25,483 nt of DNA from JAXJSP01 sp036310005 (GTDB lineage Bacteria > Bacillota > Clostridia > Oscillospirales > Acutalibacteraceae): NCBI GenBank assembly GCA_036310005.1, contig JAXJSP010000045.1, positions 1 to 25,483 on the forward strand, in the 5' to 3' direction. The position numbers and the translations under genes were made by a program. The number at the start of each line of letters is the position of its first letter. Position 1 is the stretch's first letter. Positions 15,432 through 24,644 of this stretch are shown here, piece after piece. The notes beneath the pieces are model-generated. The model was given only the letters and a program-made list of their open reading frames with translations, ran no database searches and had not been told where the DNA came from.

Positions 15432-17918
15432 ATGAAACTTCTTGCAATAGACGGAAACAGTATTATAAACCGCGCTTTTTACGGTATAAGACTGCTTACA
15501 AATAAAGACGGAAAATATACAAACGGAATTTTCGGCTTTTTGAATATTTTATTTAAACTGCTTGAAAAGGAAAAGCCCGACGGTGTAGTCGTCGCGTTTG
15601 ATTTAAGAAAACCGACTTTCAGGCATAAAATGTATTCTGAATATAAAGCGGGCAGACACGCTATGCCTATGGAACTGAGAGAACAAATACCGCTTTTAAA
15701 AGAAATTTTAACTTTAATGGGACATACTGTGCTTGAATGTGAGGGATATGAGGCAGACGATATTTTAGGCACCCTCGCAAACCGCGCAAAAAATACGGAA
15801 GACACCTGCGTTATATCAACGGGCGATAAAGATTCCCTGCAACTTGTAGGCGGGGGGGTGAGAGTCTTGCTCGCATCTACCCGTATGGGACAAAGCGAAA
15901 TTGTAGATTATGATGAAGATAAGGTAGCAGAAAAATACGATACTTTAACCCCGAATGATTTAATTCAGGTCAAAGCGTTAATGGGAGACTCTTCCGATAA
16001 TATTCCCGGAGTTATGGGAATAGGCGAAAAAACCGCAGTCAGCCTTGTTAAAGAATTTAAAACATTAGAAAAAATTTATGAAAATATCGACTCTCCCTCC
16101 ATTAAACCGGGCGTCAGAGCAAAACTTATAAATGACAAGGAAAATGCTTTTATGTCAAGAACACTCGGCACTATTTATCTTGAAGTGCCGATTGATTTGG
16201 ACTTTGCAGATTACCGCTTTAAACCGGCGGACAATGAAAAATTAGCACAAAAATTATCGTATCTTGAAATGTATAAGATTTTGGAAAAACTTAATTTGTC
16301 AGCGGTTAAAACACAAGGTGAAAATCAAAAAACAGAAAACTTTCAAACAGGTATGCCGACAGGCGATGTTACAGATGTTTATCTGGATAAAGAAAATATT
16401 TTCGTCTGCGGAGGCAATAAAGCAGTAAAAATTGAAAAAGAACAACTGCACGATTTAATCAAAGACAAAAAAGTCCGCACAAACGACTCAAAAACTCTGT
16501 TTAAAATGTCAGATTATAATATTGTTTTTGATATGTCGCTTGCAGCATATCTTTTAAACCCGTCATCTGACGATTATTCGCCGGAGCGGCTTGCAAGCGA
16601 GTATTTGCTTGATGTAAAATGCCCCGATGATATTAAAAATGCGGCACTTTTCAGCGTTGTAACCGATAAACTGGAAGAACAAATTAAAAATGAAAATATG
16701 GAAAGTTTGCTTTTTGATATTGAAATTCCGCTTGCAAAGGTACTTGCAAGTATGGAACAGGAAGGCTTTAAAGTCGATGCCGATGCAATTAAAAATCATT
16801 CCCAAGTATTAAACGACCGAATTGAGCAAATAAGCGCAGAGATTTATTCGCTTGTAGGCTATGAATTTAACTTAAATTCACCAAAGCAACTCGGTGAGGC
16901 TTTGTTTGTAAAATTACAACTTCCAAGCGGTAAAAAAACAAAAAGCGGTTATTCAACAAGCGCAGATGTGCTTGAAGATTTAAGGGACAAGCACCCCGTA
17001 ATCGAACTTTTGCTTGAATACAGAACGCTTTCTAAATTAAAATCAACCTACTGCGATGCTCTGCTTACGGTTATTTCAGACGACGGCAGAATTCATACAA
17101 CTTTTAATCAGACGGAAACAAGAACAGGCAGAATTTCATCATTGGAACCGAACTTGCAGAATATCCCCATCCGTTCACCGCAGGGCAGACAGTTAAGAAA
17201 ATTCTTTACAGCATCACAGGGCAAAGTGCTTTGCGATGCCGACTATTCGCAAATAGAATTAAGAGTTTTATCTCATCTTGCAAACGATAAAGCGATGATA
17301 AACGCATTTAAAAATGATGAGGATATCCACACTCTTACCGCAAGTGAAGTGTTCAATATAGCACCGATTATGGTCACAAGCGAAATGCGTACAAAGGCAA
17401 AAGCAGTAAACTTCGGTATAGTTTACGGAATAGGCGCGTTTTCTCTTGCGAAAGATATAGGCGTTTCTTTTGCCGATGCTAAAAGATATATAGAAGGCTA
17501 TATGAAAACTTACACCGGCGTTGCCGAATATATGGAAAAAACGGTGAATTTTGCCCATAAAAACGGATATGTTGAAACAATGTTTGCAAGGCGCAGACAG
17601 ATACCGGAAATCTCATCGTCTAATCATAATTTGCGTGCGTTTGGAGAAAGAGTCGCAAGAAACGCACCTATTCAGGGCACAGCAGCCGACATAATAAAAA
17701 TTGCGATGATCAGAGTGTTTAACGCGCTTAAAGAGGAATGTCCCGAGGCAAAATTAATTTTACAGGTACACGATGAGTTAATCGTCGAGTGCGAAAAAGA
17801 GCATACAGATACAGTATGCAATATTCTTAAAAGAGAAATGGAAAATGCCGCAAACCTGAAAGTGCCGCTTACTGTTGATGTATCAAGCGGTGAAACCTGG
17901 TATGAGGCAAAAGGTTAA
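15432..17918 (+). CDS. polA: DNA polymerase I, proofreading domain degenerate
   Basis: Pol I removes RNA primers and fills gaps in replication and repair. It has 828 residues. The N-terminal 5'-nuclease (about 1-290) begins LLAIDGNSIINRAFYG and carries the GYEADDILGTLA and GDKDSLQL metal-site clusters. The middle segment (about 300-450) is shortened and lacks the acidic exonuclease motifs (no VAFDTET-like box), so 3'-5' proofreading is probably lost, as in Bacillus and Thermus PolI. The polymerase has motif A DADYSQIELR (Asp602), O-helix KAVNFGIVYG with a Phe at the discriminating position, and motif C QVHDE (Asp781). The ATG has an ideal ribosome site. It is the first gene of a polA-phosphatase-rimI-tsaD run. 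Confidence 0.97.
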   Translation: MKLLAIDGNSIINRAFYGIRLLTNKDGKYTNGIFGFLNILFKLLEKEKPDGVVVAFDLRKPTFRHKMYSEYKAGRHAMPMELREQIPLLKEILTLMGHTVLECEGYEADDILGTLANRAKNTEDTCVISTGDKDSLQLVGGGVRVLLASTRMGQSEIVDYDEDKVAEKYDTLTPNDLIQVKALMGDSSDNIPGVMGIGEKTAVSLVKEFKTLEKIYENIDSPSIKPGVRAKLINDKENAFMSRTLGTIYLEVPIDLDFADYRFKPADNEKLAQKLSYLEMYKILEKLNLSAVKTQGENQKTENFQTGMPTGDVTDVYLDKENIFVCGGNKAVKIEKEQLHDLIKDKKVRTNDSKTLFKMSDYNIVFDMSLAAYLLNPSSDDYSPERLASEYLLDVKCPDDIKNAALFSVVTDKLEEQIKNENMESLLFDIEIPLAKVLASMEQEGFKVDADAIKNHSQVLNDRIEQISAEIYSLVGYEFNLNSPKQLGEALFVKLQLPSGKKTKSGYSTSADVLEDLRDKHPVIELLLEYRTLSKLKSTYCDALLTVISDDGRIHTTFNQTETRTGRISSLEPNLQNIPIRSPQGRQLRKFFTASQGKVLCDADYSQIELRVLSHLANDKAMINAFKNDEDIHTLTASEVFNIAPIMVTSEMRTKAKAVNFGIVYGIGAFSLAKDIGVSFADAKRYIEGYMKTYTGVAEYMEKTVNFAHKNGYVETMFARRRQIPEISSSNHNLRAFGERVARNAPIQGTAADIIKIAMIRVFNALKEECPEAKLILQVHDELIVECEKEHTDTVCNILKREMENAANLKVPLTVDVSSGETWYEAKG

Positions 17919-17921
17919 GAT

Positions 17922-18326
17922 ATGAAAAAAGTACTTTTTATTTGTACGGGTAATACATGCCGCTCACCGATGGCAGAGTATTTGTTTAAAAAAATTACAA
18001 AAGATAAAAACTTATCCACCGATTGTTTCAGCGCAGGCACGGGCGCGGTTGATAATCAGAACGCAAGCGAAAACGCAGTCAAAGTGTTGGCAGAGTGGGG
18101 AATTGATTTAACACCGTTTAAATCGCACCGCCTTACAAAGCAAATGCTTGACAGCGCAGATATAATTGTTGTTATAGGAAAAAATAATATTGATTTTATC
18201 AAGTCTTTGGGTTACGATGTAATACCTTTTGAAATTGATGACCCGTATATGCAAAGCATTGATGTTTACAGACAATGCGCAAATCAAATAATCAAAAAAT
18301 TAGAGGAAGTCGAAAAACTGATATGA
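17922..18326 (+). CDS. ywlE: Low-molecular-weight phosphatase, YwlE-type protein arginine phosphatase
   Basis: A 134-residue member of the LMW phosphatase family. The P-loop CTGNTCRS (Cys8 to Arg14) matches CX5R, and the likely acid Asp107 is in DDPY. In Bacillus YwlE a Thr in the loop (CTGNTCRS) gives selectivity for phosphoarginine over phosphotyrosine; the same Thr12 is seen here, so arginine phosphatase is the better guess. No McsB kinase is in the window to confirm this. It starts 3 bases after polA with a weak ribosome site, and its TGA overlaps the rimI ATG (ATGA), so it is probably read with its neighbours. Confidence 0.85.
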   Translation: MKKVLFICTGNTCRSPMAEYLFKKITKDKNLSTDCFSAGTGAVDNQNASENAVKVLAEWGIDLTPFKSHRLTKQMLDSADIIVVIGKNNIDFIKSLGYDVIPFEIDDPYMQSIDVYRQCANQIIKKLEEVEKLI

Positions 18327-18790
18327 TTACGGTTTTAAAAACAAAGGAAAATGAATACTTCGATTTAGAGCAATGCGCAAAAAGAAACTTTAAAAACGAA
18401 TGCTGGAATGCACAGCAGTTCGAGGGCGCTTGTAATAAAGGCTCGTTAGTGCTTACCGCAAGAGATGCGAATACCGATAGTGTTATAGGTTTCGGAGTTA
18501 TGGATATTGCAGATAACGAAGGGTATATCGGGCTTATTGCGGTCGATGAAGAATACAGATGTCAGGGAGTCGGCAGGGCAATAGTATGGCGCTTGTTACA
18601 GGCGGCAGAAGTTGTCTTTTTAGATGTCAGAAAGTCAAATGAGAATGCAATAAAATTCTATAAAACTCTGGGCTTTGAAATAGTCGCAGACAGAAAAGAT
18701 GTTTACTCAAACCCGACAGAAAATATGATAACTATGAAAATAGAGTCTGATAAAATGACTACCGCGTGTCAGCATTGTAAGGGGGAGTAA
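18323..18790 (+). CDS. rimI: Ribosomal-protein S18 alanine N-acetyltransferase-like GNAT
   Basis: A GNAT-fold acetyltransferase of 155 residues that uses acetyl-CoA. Evidence is the motif A segment IAVDEEYRCQGVGRAIV and the late FYKTLGFE. Its place beside tsaD is the classic setting of RimI in Firmicutes, where the gene lies between tsaB and tsaD, so RimI is the best name; its substrate here is not proved. I use the ATG at 18323, which overlaps the previous stop as ATGA and gives the usual N-terminus; the frame is open 16 codons earlier within ywlE. The C-terminus ends in a short cysteine-bearing tail (TACQHCKGE) not typical of the family. Confidence 0.85.
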   Translation: MITVLKTKENEYFDLEQCAKRNFKNECWNAQQFEGACNKGSLVLTARDANTDSVIGFGVMDIADNEGYIGLIAVDEEYRCQGVGRAIVWRLLQAAEVVFLDVRKSNENAIKFYKTLGFEIVADRKDVYSNPTENMITMKIESDKMTTACQHCKGE

Positions 18791-18792
18791 AG

Positions 18793-19797
18793 ATGAAAAT
18801 TTTAGCGATTGAATCTTCCTGTGATGAAACAGCGGCAGCAGTATGCGAAAATAGAAAAGTGCTTTCAAATGTTGTAGCAACACAGGTCGAAGAACATAAA
18901 ATATACGGAGGCGTTGTGCCCGAAATTGCATCCCGCCGCCACGCAGAAGCAATAAGTACGGTTGTAAGAAAAGCATTGGAAGACGCAAACTGCACGCTCG
19001 ATGGTATTGATGCAATAGCAGTAACTTATGCACCGGGACTTATCGGCGCTTTGCTTGTCGGAGTAAATTTTGCAAAAGGTCTGTCAGCGGCTGCCGATAA
19101 ACCGCTTATACCCGTTCATCATCTGCGCTCTCACATAGCCGCAAATTATATTGACACAGATTTAAAACCACCGTATATGTGTCTTGTCGTATCAGGCGGT
19201 AATACTAATTTAGTGCTTGTAAAAGATTATACCGATTTTGAAATGATAGGCGGTACTTTGGATGATGCGGCGGGCGAATGTTTTGATAAATCTGCACGCA
19301 GTATGGGTATGTCATACCCGGGCGGTATTGAACTTGATAAAGCGGCAAACCTCGGAAACCCCGATAATTATAAATTGCCGTTTCCTCACGCTGAGGGTGA
19401 ATTTTCTCTTTCGTTTTCAGGACTTAAAACTGCGGTGATTAATATTATTCACAATGCAGAGCAAAAGGGCGAAACGGTCAATGTAAACGACCTGTCCGCA
19501 AGCGTGCGTCAGCGTGTGTGCGATATGCTCATAGATGTGTCACAAAGAGCAATTAAAAAGTATGACATCAAACATTTTGCGCTTGCAGGCGGCGTGTCTG
19601 CAAACAGCGAATTAAGACAAAGAATGAAAGATGCGTGCCAAAGTCTTAATGTAAATTTTTACACACCGCAGCTTAAATACTGTTCGGACAATGCCGCGAT
19701 GGTCGGCATACAGGCATATTATGAAGCAAAAAATAAAAATTTCGCAAACAGAGATTTAAATGCATACGCAACAATGCAAATAGATAAAATAATATAA
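18793..19797 (+). CDS. tsaD: tRNA t6A threonylcarbamoyltransferase TsaD
   Basis: TsaD transfers the threonylcarbamoyl group to A37 of ANN-decoding tRNAs, an essential modification, in complex with TsaB and TsaE. It has 334 residues in the ASKHA fold. Seen are IESSCDETAAAV at the N-terminus, ASRRHAEAI, the metal ligands His110 and His114 in HHLRSH, VSGGNTNLVL, FSGLKTA and ALAGGVSANS. The ATG is preceded by GGGGGAG, which lies in the last codons of rimI. tsaB and tsaE are not in this window, so the rest of the complex is encoded elsewhere. No terminator is visible before the next promoter. Confidence 0.97.
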   Translation: MKILAIESSCDETAAAVCENRKVLSNVVATQVEEHKIYGGVVPEIASRRHAEAISTVVRKALEDANCTLDGIDAIAVTYAPGLIGALLVGVNFAKGLSAAADKPLIPVHHLRSHIAANYIDTDLKPPYMCLVVSGGNTNLVLVKDYTDFEMIGGTLDDAAGECFDKSARSMGMSYPGGIELDKAANLGNPDNYKLPFPHAEGEFSLSFSGLKTAVINIIHNAEQKGETVNVNDLSASVRQRVCDMLIDVSQRAIKKYDIKHFALAGGVSANSELRQRMKDACQSLNVNFYTPQLKYCSDNAAMVGIQAYYEAKNKNFANRDLNAYATMQIDKII

Positions 19798-19825
19798 AAA
19801 AATACAAAAAAATATTCAAATAGCC

Positions 19826-19854
19826 TTGTTTATTGTAAATTTTTAGTGTATAAT
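19826..19854 (+). promoter_or_regulatory. Promoter of the PEP carboxykinase gene
   Basis: TTGTTT (19826-19831) and TATAAT (19849-19854) are separated by 17 bases. The leader is about 50 bases and contains an imperfect palindrome GCGaAATATTTtaCGC near 19870-19885 that could be an operator; that part is weak. Confidence 0.7.
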
Positions 19855-19910
19855 ATATACCGTTTAGAAGCGAAATATTTTACGCAATTTTCAAAAAGGA
19901 GAATTTATAA

Positions 19911-21695
19911 ATGACACAGAACAAAACAGTGCTAAAATTTGTAGAAGATATGAAAGCCCTTGTTCAACCTGATTCTGTTATGTGGATTGACGGAAGCGAA
20001 GAACAACTTGACAGTCTTCGTAAAACAGCAGTTGAAACAGGAGAGATGATTAAACTTAATCAGGAAAAACTCCCGGGTTGCTATCTTCACAGAACAAAAC
20101 CAAACGATGTTGCCCGTGTTGAAGGCAGAACTTTGATTTGCTCAAAGACAAAAGAAGGCGCAGGCCCTACAAACAACTGGATGGACCCGCAGGAAGCATA
20201 CACAATGCTTTACGATATCGCAAGAGATTCTTATAAGGGAAGAACTATGTATATTATTCCTTTCTCAATGGGACCTGTCGGCTCACCTCTTGCTAAAATC
20301 GGTATTGAAATTACCGACTCTATCTATGTAGTTTTAAATATGGCTATTATGACAAGAGTAGGCAAAGCAGTACTCGATGTACTCGGCGATTCTGACGATT
20401 GGGTTCGCGGTTTCCACGCATCATGCGATATTGATGAGGAAAAGAGATATATTTGCCAGTTCCCCGAGGACAATGCAATTATTTCGGTAAACTCTGCTTA
20501 CGGCGGAAACGTACTTTTAGGTAAAAAGTGCTTTGCATTGAGAATTGCATCATACCAAGGCTGGAAAGAAGGCTGGATGGCTGAACACATGCTCATCCTC
20601 GGTCTTGAAAATCCGCAAGGCGAAGTTCATTATATCGCAGCAGCATTCCCGTCTGCTTGCGGCAAAACAAACCTTGCTATGCTTATTCCTCCTAAGTACC
20701 TTCGCGAGAAAGGTTACAAAGTATGGACTGTCGGCGATGACATCGCTTGGATGAGAATCGGTAAAGACGGAAGACTTTACGCTATCAACCCTGAAAACGG
20801 TTTCTTCGGCGTAGCACCCGGTACTAACGAAAAATCAAACTTCAATGCTCTGGAGTCAACAAAAAAGAATACAATATTTACAAATGTTTGCTACAACATT
20901 GATGAAAATACAGTATGGTGGGAAGGACTGGATAAAAATCCTCCTACAAATGCTCTTGACTGGACAGGTAAGCCTTGGGACTGCACTAAGTTTGATAAAG
21001 CAGACAAATCAACTTATGGCGCTCATCCTAACTCAAGATTTACAGCACCCGCTAAAAACTGTCCGTGCATTTCACCTGAATTTGAAAAGGGCGAGGGAGT
21101 GCCGATTTCAGCAATCATCTTCGGCGGCCGCAGAGCAAAACTTGCTCCGCTTGTATATCAGTCAAAAGATTGGCAAAACGGTGTGTTCATCGGTTCTGCT
21201 ATGGCATCTGAAACAACTGCTGCCGCATCAGGCGCAGTAGGTGTGGTTCGTCGTGATCCTATGGCTATGCTTCCGTTCTGCGGATACAATATGGGCGACT
21301 ATTTCGCACATTGGCTCGAAATGGGCAAAAAACTCGGCGATAAAGCACCTAAGATTTTCAATGTAAACTGGTTCCGTACCGATGACGAAGGTAACTTCGT
21401 ATGGCCGGGATTTGGCGATAACATGAGAGTTCTTAACTGGATTGTTGAGCGTTGCGAAGGCAAGGCAGATGCTAAAGAAACTGCTATCGGTTACATTCCG
21501 AATCCTGAAGACCTCGATATGACAGACCTTGATATCAGTAAAGATGTTCTTGAAAATATCCTTGCTGTCGATAAAGAGGCTTGGGAAAAAGAATGCAGCG
21601 AAATTGAAGAACATTACAAGAAGTTCGGCGATAAACTCCCGAAAGAACTCAGAGAAGAACTTAACACTCTCAAAGATAATATCGCAAAACTTTAA
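19911..21695 (+). CDS. pckG: Phosphoenolpyruvate carboxykinase, GTP type
   Basis: PEPCK interconverts oxaloacetate and PEP using a nucleotide, and in fermenting anaerobes it may run in the carboxylating direction. At 594 residues it matches the GTP family rather than the roughly 530-residue ATP family. The active-site P-loop is FPSACGKTN (246-254, with Cys250). Also visible are MGPVGSPLAKIG, GFHASC, WTVGDDIAWM, GVAPGTN and FGGRRAKLAPLV. The ATG has AAGGAG upstream. It is a single-gene unit with its own promoter and terminator. Codons look more restricted than in its neighbours, as in ppdK, which fits high expression. Confidence 0.96.
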   Translation: MTQNKTVLKFVEDMKALVQPDSVMWIDGSEEQLDSLRKTAVETGEMIKLNQEKLPGCYLHRTKPNDVARVEGRTLICSKTKEGAGPTNNWMDPQEAYTMLYDIARDSYKGRTMYIIPFSMGPVGSPLAKIGIEITDSIYVVLNMAIMTRVGKAVLDVLGDSDDWVRGFHASCDIDEEKRYICQFPEDNAIISVNSAYGGNVLLGKKCFALRIASYQGWKEGWMAEHMLILGLENPQGEVHYIAAAFPSACGKTNLAMLIPPKYLREKGYKVWTVGDDIAWMRIGKDGRLYAINPENGFFGVAPGTNEKSNFNALESTKKNTIFTNVCYNIDENTVWWEGLDKNPPTNALDWTGKPWDCTKFDKADKSTYGAHPNSRFTAPAKNCPCISPEFEKGEGVPISAIIFGGRRAKLAPLVYQSKDWQNGVFIGSAMASETTAAASGAVGVVRRDPMAMLPFCGYNMGDYFAHWLEMGKKLGDKAPKIFNVNWFRTDDEGNFVWPGFGDNMRVLNWIVERCEGKADAKETAIGYIPNPEDLDMTDLDISKDVLENILAVDKEAWEKECSEIEEHYKKFGDKLPKELREELNTLKDNIAKL

Positions 21696-21710
21696 TAGTT
21701 TTAAAAAATT

Positions 21711-21743
21711 ACCACCCTGTAAAATTTTACAGGGTGGTTTTTT
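21711..21743. terminator. Bidirectional terminator between pckG and the his operon
   Basis: ACCACCCTGTAAAA (21711-21724) pairs perfectly with TTTTACAGGGTGGT (21725-21738). The forward T-run is 21738-21743. On the reverse strand the stem is followed by AATTTTTT (from 21703-21710), so hisJ transcripts could stop here too. Confidence 0.92.
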
Positions 21744-21758
21744 GTTTGTTAATTAAAT

Positions 21759-22508
21759 TTATTTTATTAAATATGACCACTTTTCAAACTCAAAGCCGAT
21801 GTTTTTTAAACTGTGAGCATCGCTTGATAAGATAAATTTTCCTCCGTTTTGTTTTATATAATCTATCATTGTCTTTGACGGATAGGGAAAGGCTTTATAT
21901 CCTCTTGATATAGCACCCGTGTTTATTTCAAACGGTTTTTCGTATTTTAAAAGATTATCAACAGCCTTTTTCCAAGCCGAAATATACCGACTGTCTTTTT
22001 CATCAAATAAGCCTTGCGCGTTAAATTTTGATATTAAATCGAAGTGACCTATTATGTCAGCATTCGTTTTTTCTATAACACAAGATACGGTTTTAAAATA
22101 TTCTTCCGCAAATGTTATAAAGTCACCACCAAAATATTTTAAAACAGCATTTTTAAAATCTTCGGCACTCTCGTCAACGGGAATATAGTCATCGCCGATT
22201 CTGACATAGTGCACCGAACCTATTACATAGTCGTACATATCCGTTTGCTCTGTTGAGTAAAAATCTTGCTCAATACCGCAGTAAATATTTATCTTTTCGG
22301 AATACACACTTTTAAGCGAATTTATAGTGATAATGTAGTCGTTTCTGCTTTCTTTTTTCATACAATAACTCTTATCAAAAAAAGTGTAAGAGTGATCGCT
22401 GAAACCTAATTGCTTAATACCTCGCTTTATAGCCGACTCAATCATTTCTTCAGGCGTGTTTTTTCCGTCGCTGAAAACAGTATGAATATGAAAATCAGAA
22501 AAACTCAT
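21759..22508 (-). CDS. hisJ: Histidinol-phosphatase, PHP family
   Basis: This enzyme hydrolyses histidinol phosphate to histidinol, the second-last step type of histidine synthesis (before HisD). The 249-residue protein shows PHP metal-site motifs: FHIHTVFSDG at the N-terminus, FSDHS, GSVHYV, IGHFDL and SSDAHS. The trinuclear metal centre of HisJ-type (YtvP) phosphatases uses the same set. ATG 22508 overlaps the hisIE stop as ATGA, which places it as the last gene of the operon. It is not the HAD-type phosphatase found fused to HisB in enterobacteria. The name hisK is used in some genomes. Confidence 0.92.
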   Translation of the reverse strand: MSFSDFHIHTVFSDGKNTPEEMIESAIKRGIKQLGFSDHSYTFFDKSYCMKKESRNDYIITINSLKSVYSEKINIYCGIEQDFYSTEQTDMYDYVIGSVHYVRIGDDYIPVDESAEDFKNAVLKYFGGDFITFAEEYFKTVSCVIEKTNADIIGHFDLISKFNAQGLFDEKDSRYISAWKKAVDNLLKYEKPFEINTGAISRGYKAFPYPSKTMIDYIKQNGGKFILSSDAHSLKNIGFEFEKWSYLIK

Positions 22509-23155
22509 TTTGTCATTTTCTCTTGTTTTACTTTTTTATCTATAATGTGCCTTGATGCTAATTCAAGCAAAACATCTTTTGTAGTAATACCCATCTCAAC
22601 CATCAAAACCATCACATGATAATATAAATCTGCTATTTCATAAATAGTTTCTTTTTTATCGTTTGCTTTTCCGGCTATAATGACTTCGGTACATTCTTCT
22701 CCGACTTTTTTAAGTATTTTGTCTATGCCCTTTTCAAAAAGATAAGTGGTGTAAGAACCCTCTTTTTTTTCTGTCTTTCTGCCTTCTAACATTTTATAAA
22801 GAATTTCGGGAGAAAACTCATGACGCTCATCACTCTCAAACAGAGTCTTTGTAAAGCAAGACTCGGTGCCCGTGTGACAGGCAGGACCGTCTTTGTCCAC
22901 TAATACTACAAGCGCATCGTTGTCACAGTCAGCGGTAATCGACACAATGTGCTGGTAATTTCCGCTTGTTTCACCTTTGAGCCAGAGTTCATTTCTTGAA
23001 CGACTGTAAAAACAGGTAAGTTCTTTTTCAATAGAAATTTTCAAACTCTCCTCGTTCATATATGCAAGTGTCAAAACTTTTTTTGTTGTGTTATCTACAA
23101 CAACAGCAGGTATTAAACCGTTTTTATCAAATTTAAGTTCATTAATATTAACCAT
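22505..23155 (-). CDS. hisIE: Bifunctional phosphoribosyl-AMP cyclohydrolase / phosphoribosyl-ATP pyrophosphatase
   Basis: HisE removes pyrophosphate from phosphoribosyl-ATP and HisI opens the adenine ring, steps two and three of histidine synthesis; here both are in one chain of 216 residues. The N-terminal cyclohydrolase half (about 1-110) has ADCDNDALVVLVD and GPACHTG, the metal-site Cys residues. The C-terminal half has KKVGEECTEVIIA and EIADLYYH, the acidic helices of the MazG-like pyrophosphatase. I start at ATG 23155, with AGGTG 6 bases upstream; a GTG three codons earlier (23164) is possible. It begins 9 bases after hisF ends. Confidence 0.95.
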   Translation of the reverse strand: MVNINELKFDKNGLIPAVVVDNTTKKVLTLAYMNEESLKISIEKELTCFYSRSRNELWLKGETSGNYQHIVSITADCDNDALVVLVDKDGPACHTGTESCFTKTLFESDERHEFSPEILYKMLEGRKTEKKEGSYTTYLFEKGIDKILKKVGEECTEVIIAGKANDKKETIYEIADLYYHVMVLMVEMGITTKDVLLELASRHIIDKKVKQEKMTK

Positions 23156-23164
23156 AATTATCAC

Positions 23165-23923
23165 CTATATCCTGACGGAAATTCCGTTTTCTTTCAAAAG
23201 TTGTTTTAAATCATTTATTTTTACTTCGTTATAATGGAAGATAGATGCCGCAAGTCCGGCATCAACTTTCGGCAGAGCGTTAAATAAGGTTACAAAATCT
23301 TCTGCGCATCCCGCACCGCCCGAAGCAATAACAGGTACATTCACTACATCGCAAACCGCTTTTAGCATCTCAAGGTCAAAGCCTTGCTTGACTCCGTCAG
23401 TATCAATAGAATTAAGCACTACTTCGCCCGCACCGTTGTCAACGCATCTTTTTATCCAGGATACCGCTTCCATTCCGGTATCTTCTCTGCCGCCTTTTGC
23501 AAACACCCTGAACTCACCGTCAACGCGTTTTACATCTACGGAAATTACTACACATTGGTCACCGTATCGCTTTGCGGCCTCATATATTAAATCGGGGTTT
23601 TTAATAGCCCCCGAGTTAACGCTTACCTTGTCGGCTCCGCATTTAAGCACCCTGTCAAAATCTTCAAGCGTATTAATACCTCCGCCTACAGTCAGCGGAA
23701 TAAAAATAGTGCTTGCTACTTCTTTTAAAATGTCAGTAAACAGCCCCCTGTTTTCCGCAGACGCAGTAATATCATAAAAAACAAGTTCGTCTGCTCCGTT
23801 GTCGCTGTAATACTTTGCAAATTCTATCGGAGAAGAAATCTCGGTAATTCCTTCAAAATTTTTTCCTTTAACTACCTTACCGTTTCTTACATCAAGGCAA
23901 GGAATAATTCTTTTAGTAATCAT
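23165..23923 (-). CDS. hisF: Imidazole glycerol phosphate synthase cyclase subunit
   Basis: HisF joins PRFAR with ammonia channelled from HisH to give imidazole-glycerol phosphate and AICAR. The 252-residue half-barrel repeat protein is full length. Catalytic Asp11 (IPCLDVRNGKVVKG) and Asp130 (VISVDVKR) are present, as are the phosphate-binding TVGGGI and ASGGAG loops. ATG 23923 overlaps the hisA stop as ATGA and has AAGGTGG upstream. Its partner HisH is two genes upstream, with hisA in between, the usual order. Confidence 0.97.
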   Translation of the reverse strand: MITKRIIPCLDVRNGKVVKGKNFEGITEISSPIEFAKYYSDNGADELVFYDITASAENRGLFTDILKEVASTIFIPLTVGGGINTLEDFDRVLKCGADKVSVNSGAIKNPDLIYEAAKRYGDQCVVISVDVKRVDGEFRVFAKGGREDTGMEAVSWIKRCVDNGAGEVVLNSIDTDGVKQGFDLEMLKAVCDVVNVPVIASGGAGCAEDFVTLFNALPKVDAGLAASIFHYNEVKINDLKQLLKENGISVRI

Positions 23924-24633
23924 TTTGCCACCTTTATAGCCTCGCTTAAATTTATTGCACCGGAGTAATACGCTTTGCCGATGATAGCCCCGTATAAATC
24001 AAGTTTTCTTAAATTCTCAATATCGCTGATAGAGGATACTCCGCCCGATGCGGTTATGTTCATTTTGTATCTTAAAGCGAGTTGCCTGTATAAATCAAGA
24101 TTAGTGCCCCTCATAGCACCGTCTTTTGAAATATCCGTGCATATAAGATATTTAACACCAAACTCTTGCATCATCTGACAAAACTCAAAAAGACTGTATT
24201 TTGATTTTTCAAGCCATCCCTTGATTGCAACAAACCCGTCTTTAATATCAACACCCACAGCAATTTTATCATCATATTTTTCAAGCGCCTTGACTAAAAA
24301 ATCTTGATTAGTTACAGCCGCAGTGCCTATGATGACGCGGTTTACACCAATATCAAAATATTTGTCAACAGTTTCGATATTTCTTATACCGCCGCCGACT
24401 TCAACAAAAAGTCCGCCCTCGTTTACTATCTTTTTAACAGTATCAATATTGTCGGTATTTCCGCTTTTTGCACCGTCAAGGTCAACAAGATGTAAATACT
24501 GCGCACCCGCTTTTTTAAAATCTTTTACAACATTCAAAGGCTCATCATTATATACTGTTTTTTTGTTGTAGTCGCCCTTTAACAGCCTGACCGCCTTTGA
24601 ATCAATAATATCAATGGCAGGAAATATGTTCAT
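23920..24633 (-). CDS. hisA: ProFAR isomerase
   Basis: HisA performs the Amadori rearrangement of ProFAR to PRFAR, the substrate of HisF. It has 237 residues in a TIM barrel. The catalytic pair is Asp8 (PAIDIIDSKAVRL) and Asp129 (VGVDIKDG), with VGGGIR and ASGGVS phosphate loops. The start is ATG 24633, with AGGAGG overlapping the hisH stop 7 bases upstream. A short W-rich KGWLEK turn and C-x-x-D segment (CTDISKDGAMRG) are typical. Nothing suggests the dual HisA/TrpF activity of PriA, but reading alone cannot exclude it. Confidence 0.96.
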   Translation of the reverse strand: MNIFPAIDIIDSKAVRLLKGDYNKKTVYNDEPLNVVKDFKKAGAQYLHLVDLDGAKSGNTDNIDTVKKIVNEGGLFVEVGGGIRNIETVDKYFDIGVNRVIIGTAAVTNQDFLVKALEKYDDKIAVGVDIKDGFVAIKGWLEKSKYSLFEFCQMMQEFGVKYLICTDISKDGAMRGTNLDLYRQLALRYKMNITASGGVSSISDIENLRKLDLYGAIIGKAYYSGAINLSEAIKVAK

Positions 24634-24644
24634 TTCTCATCCTC

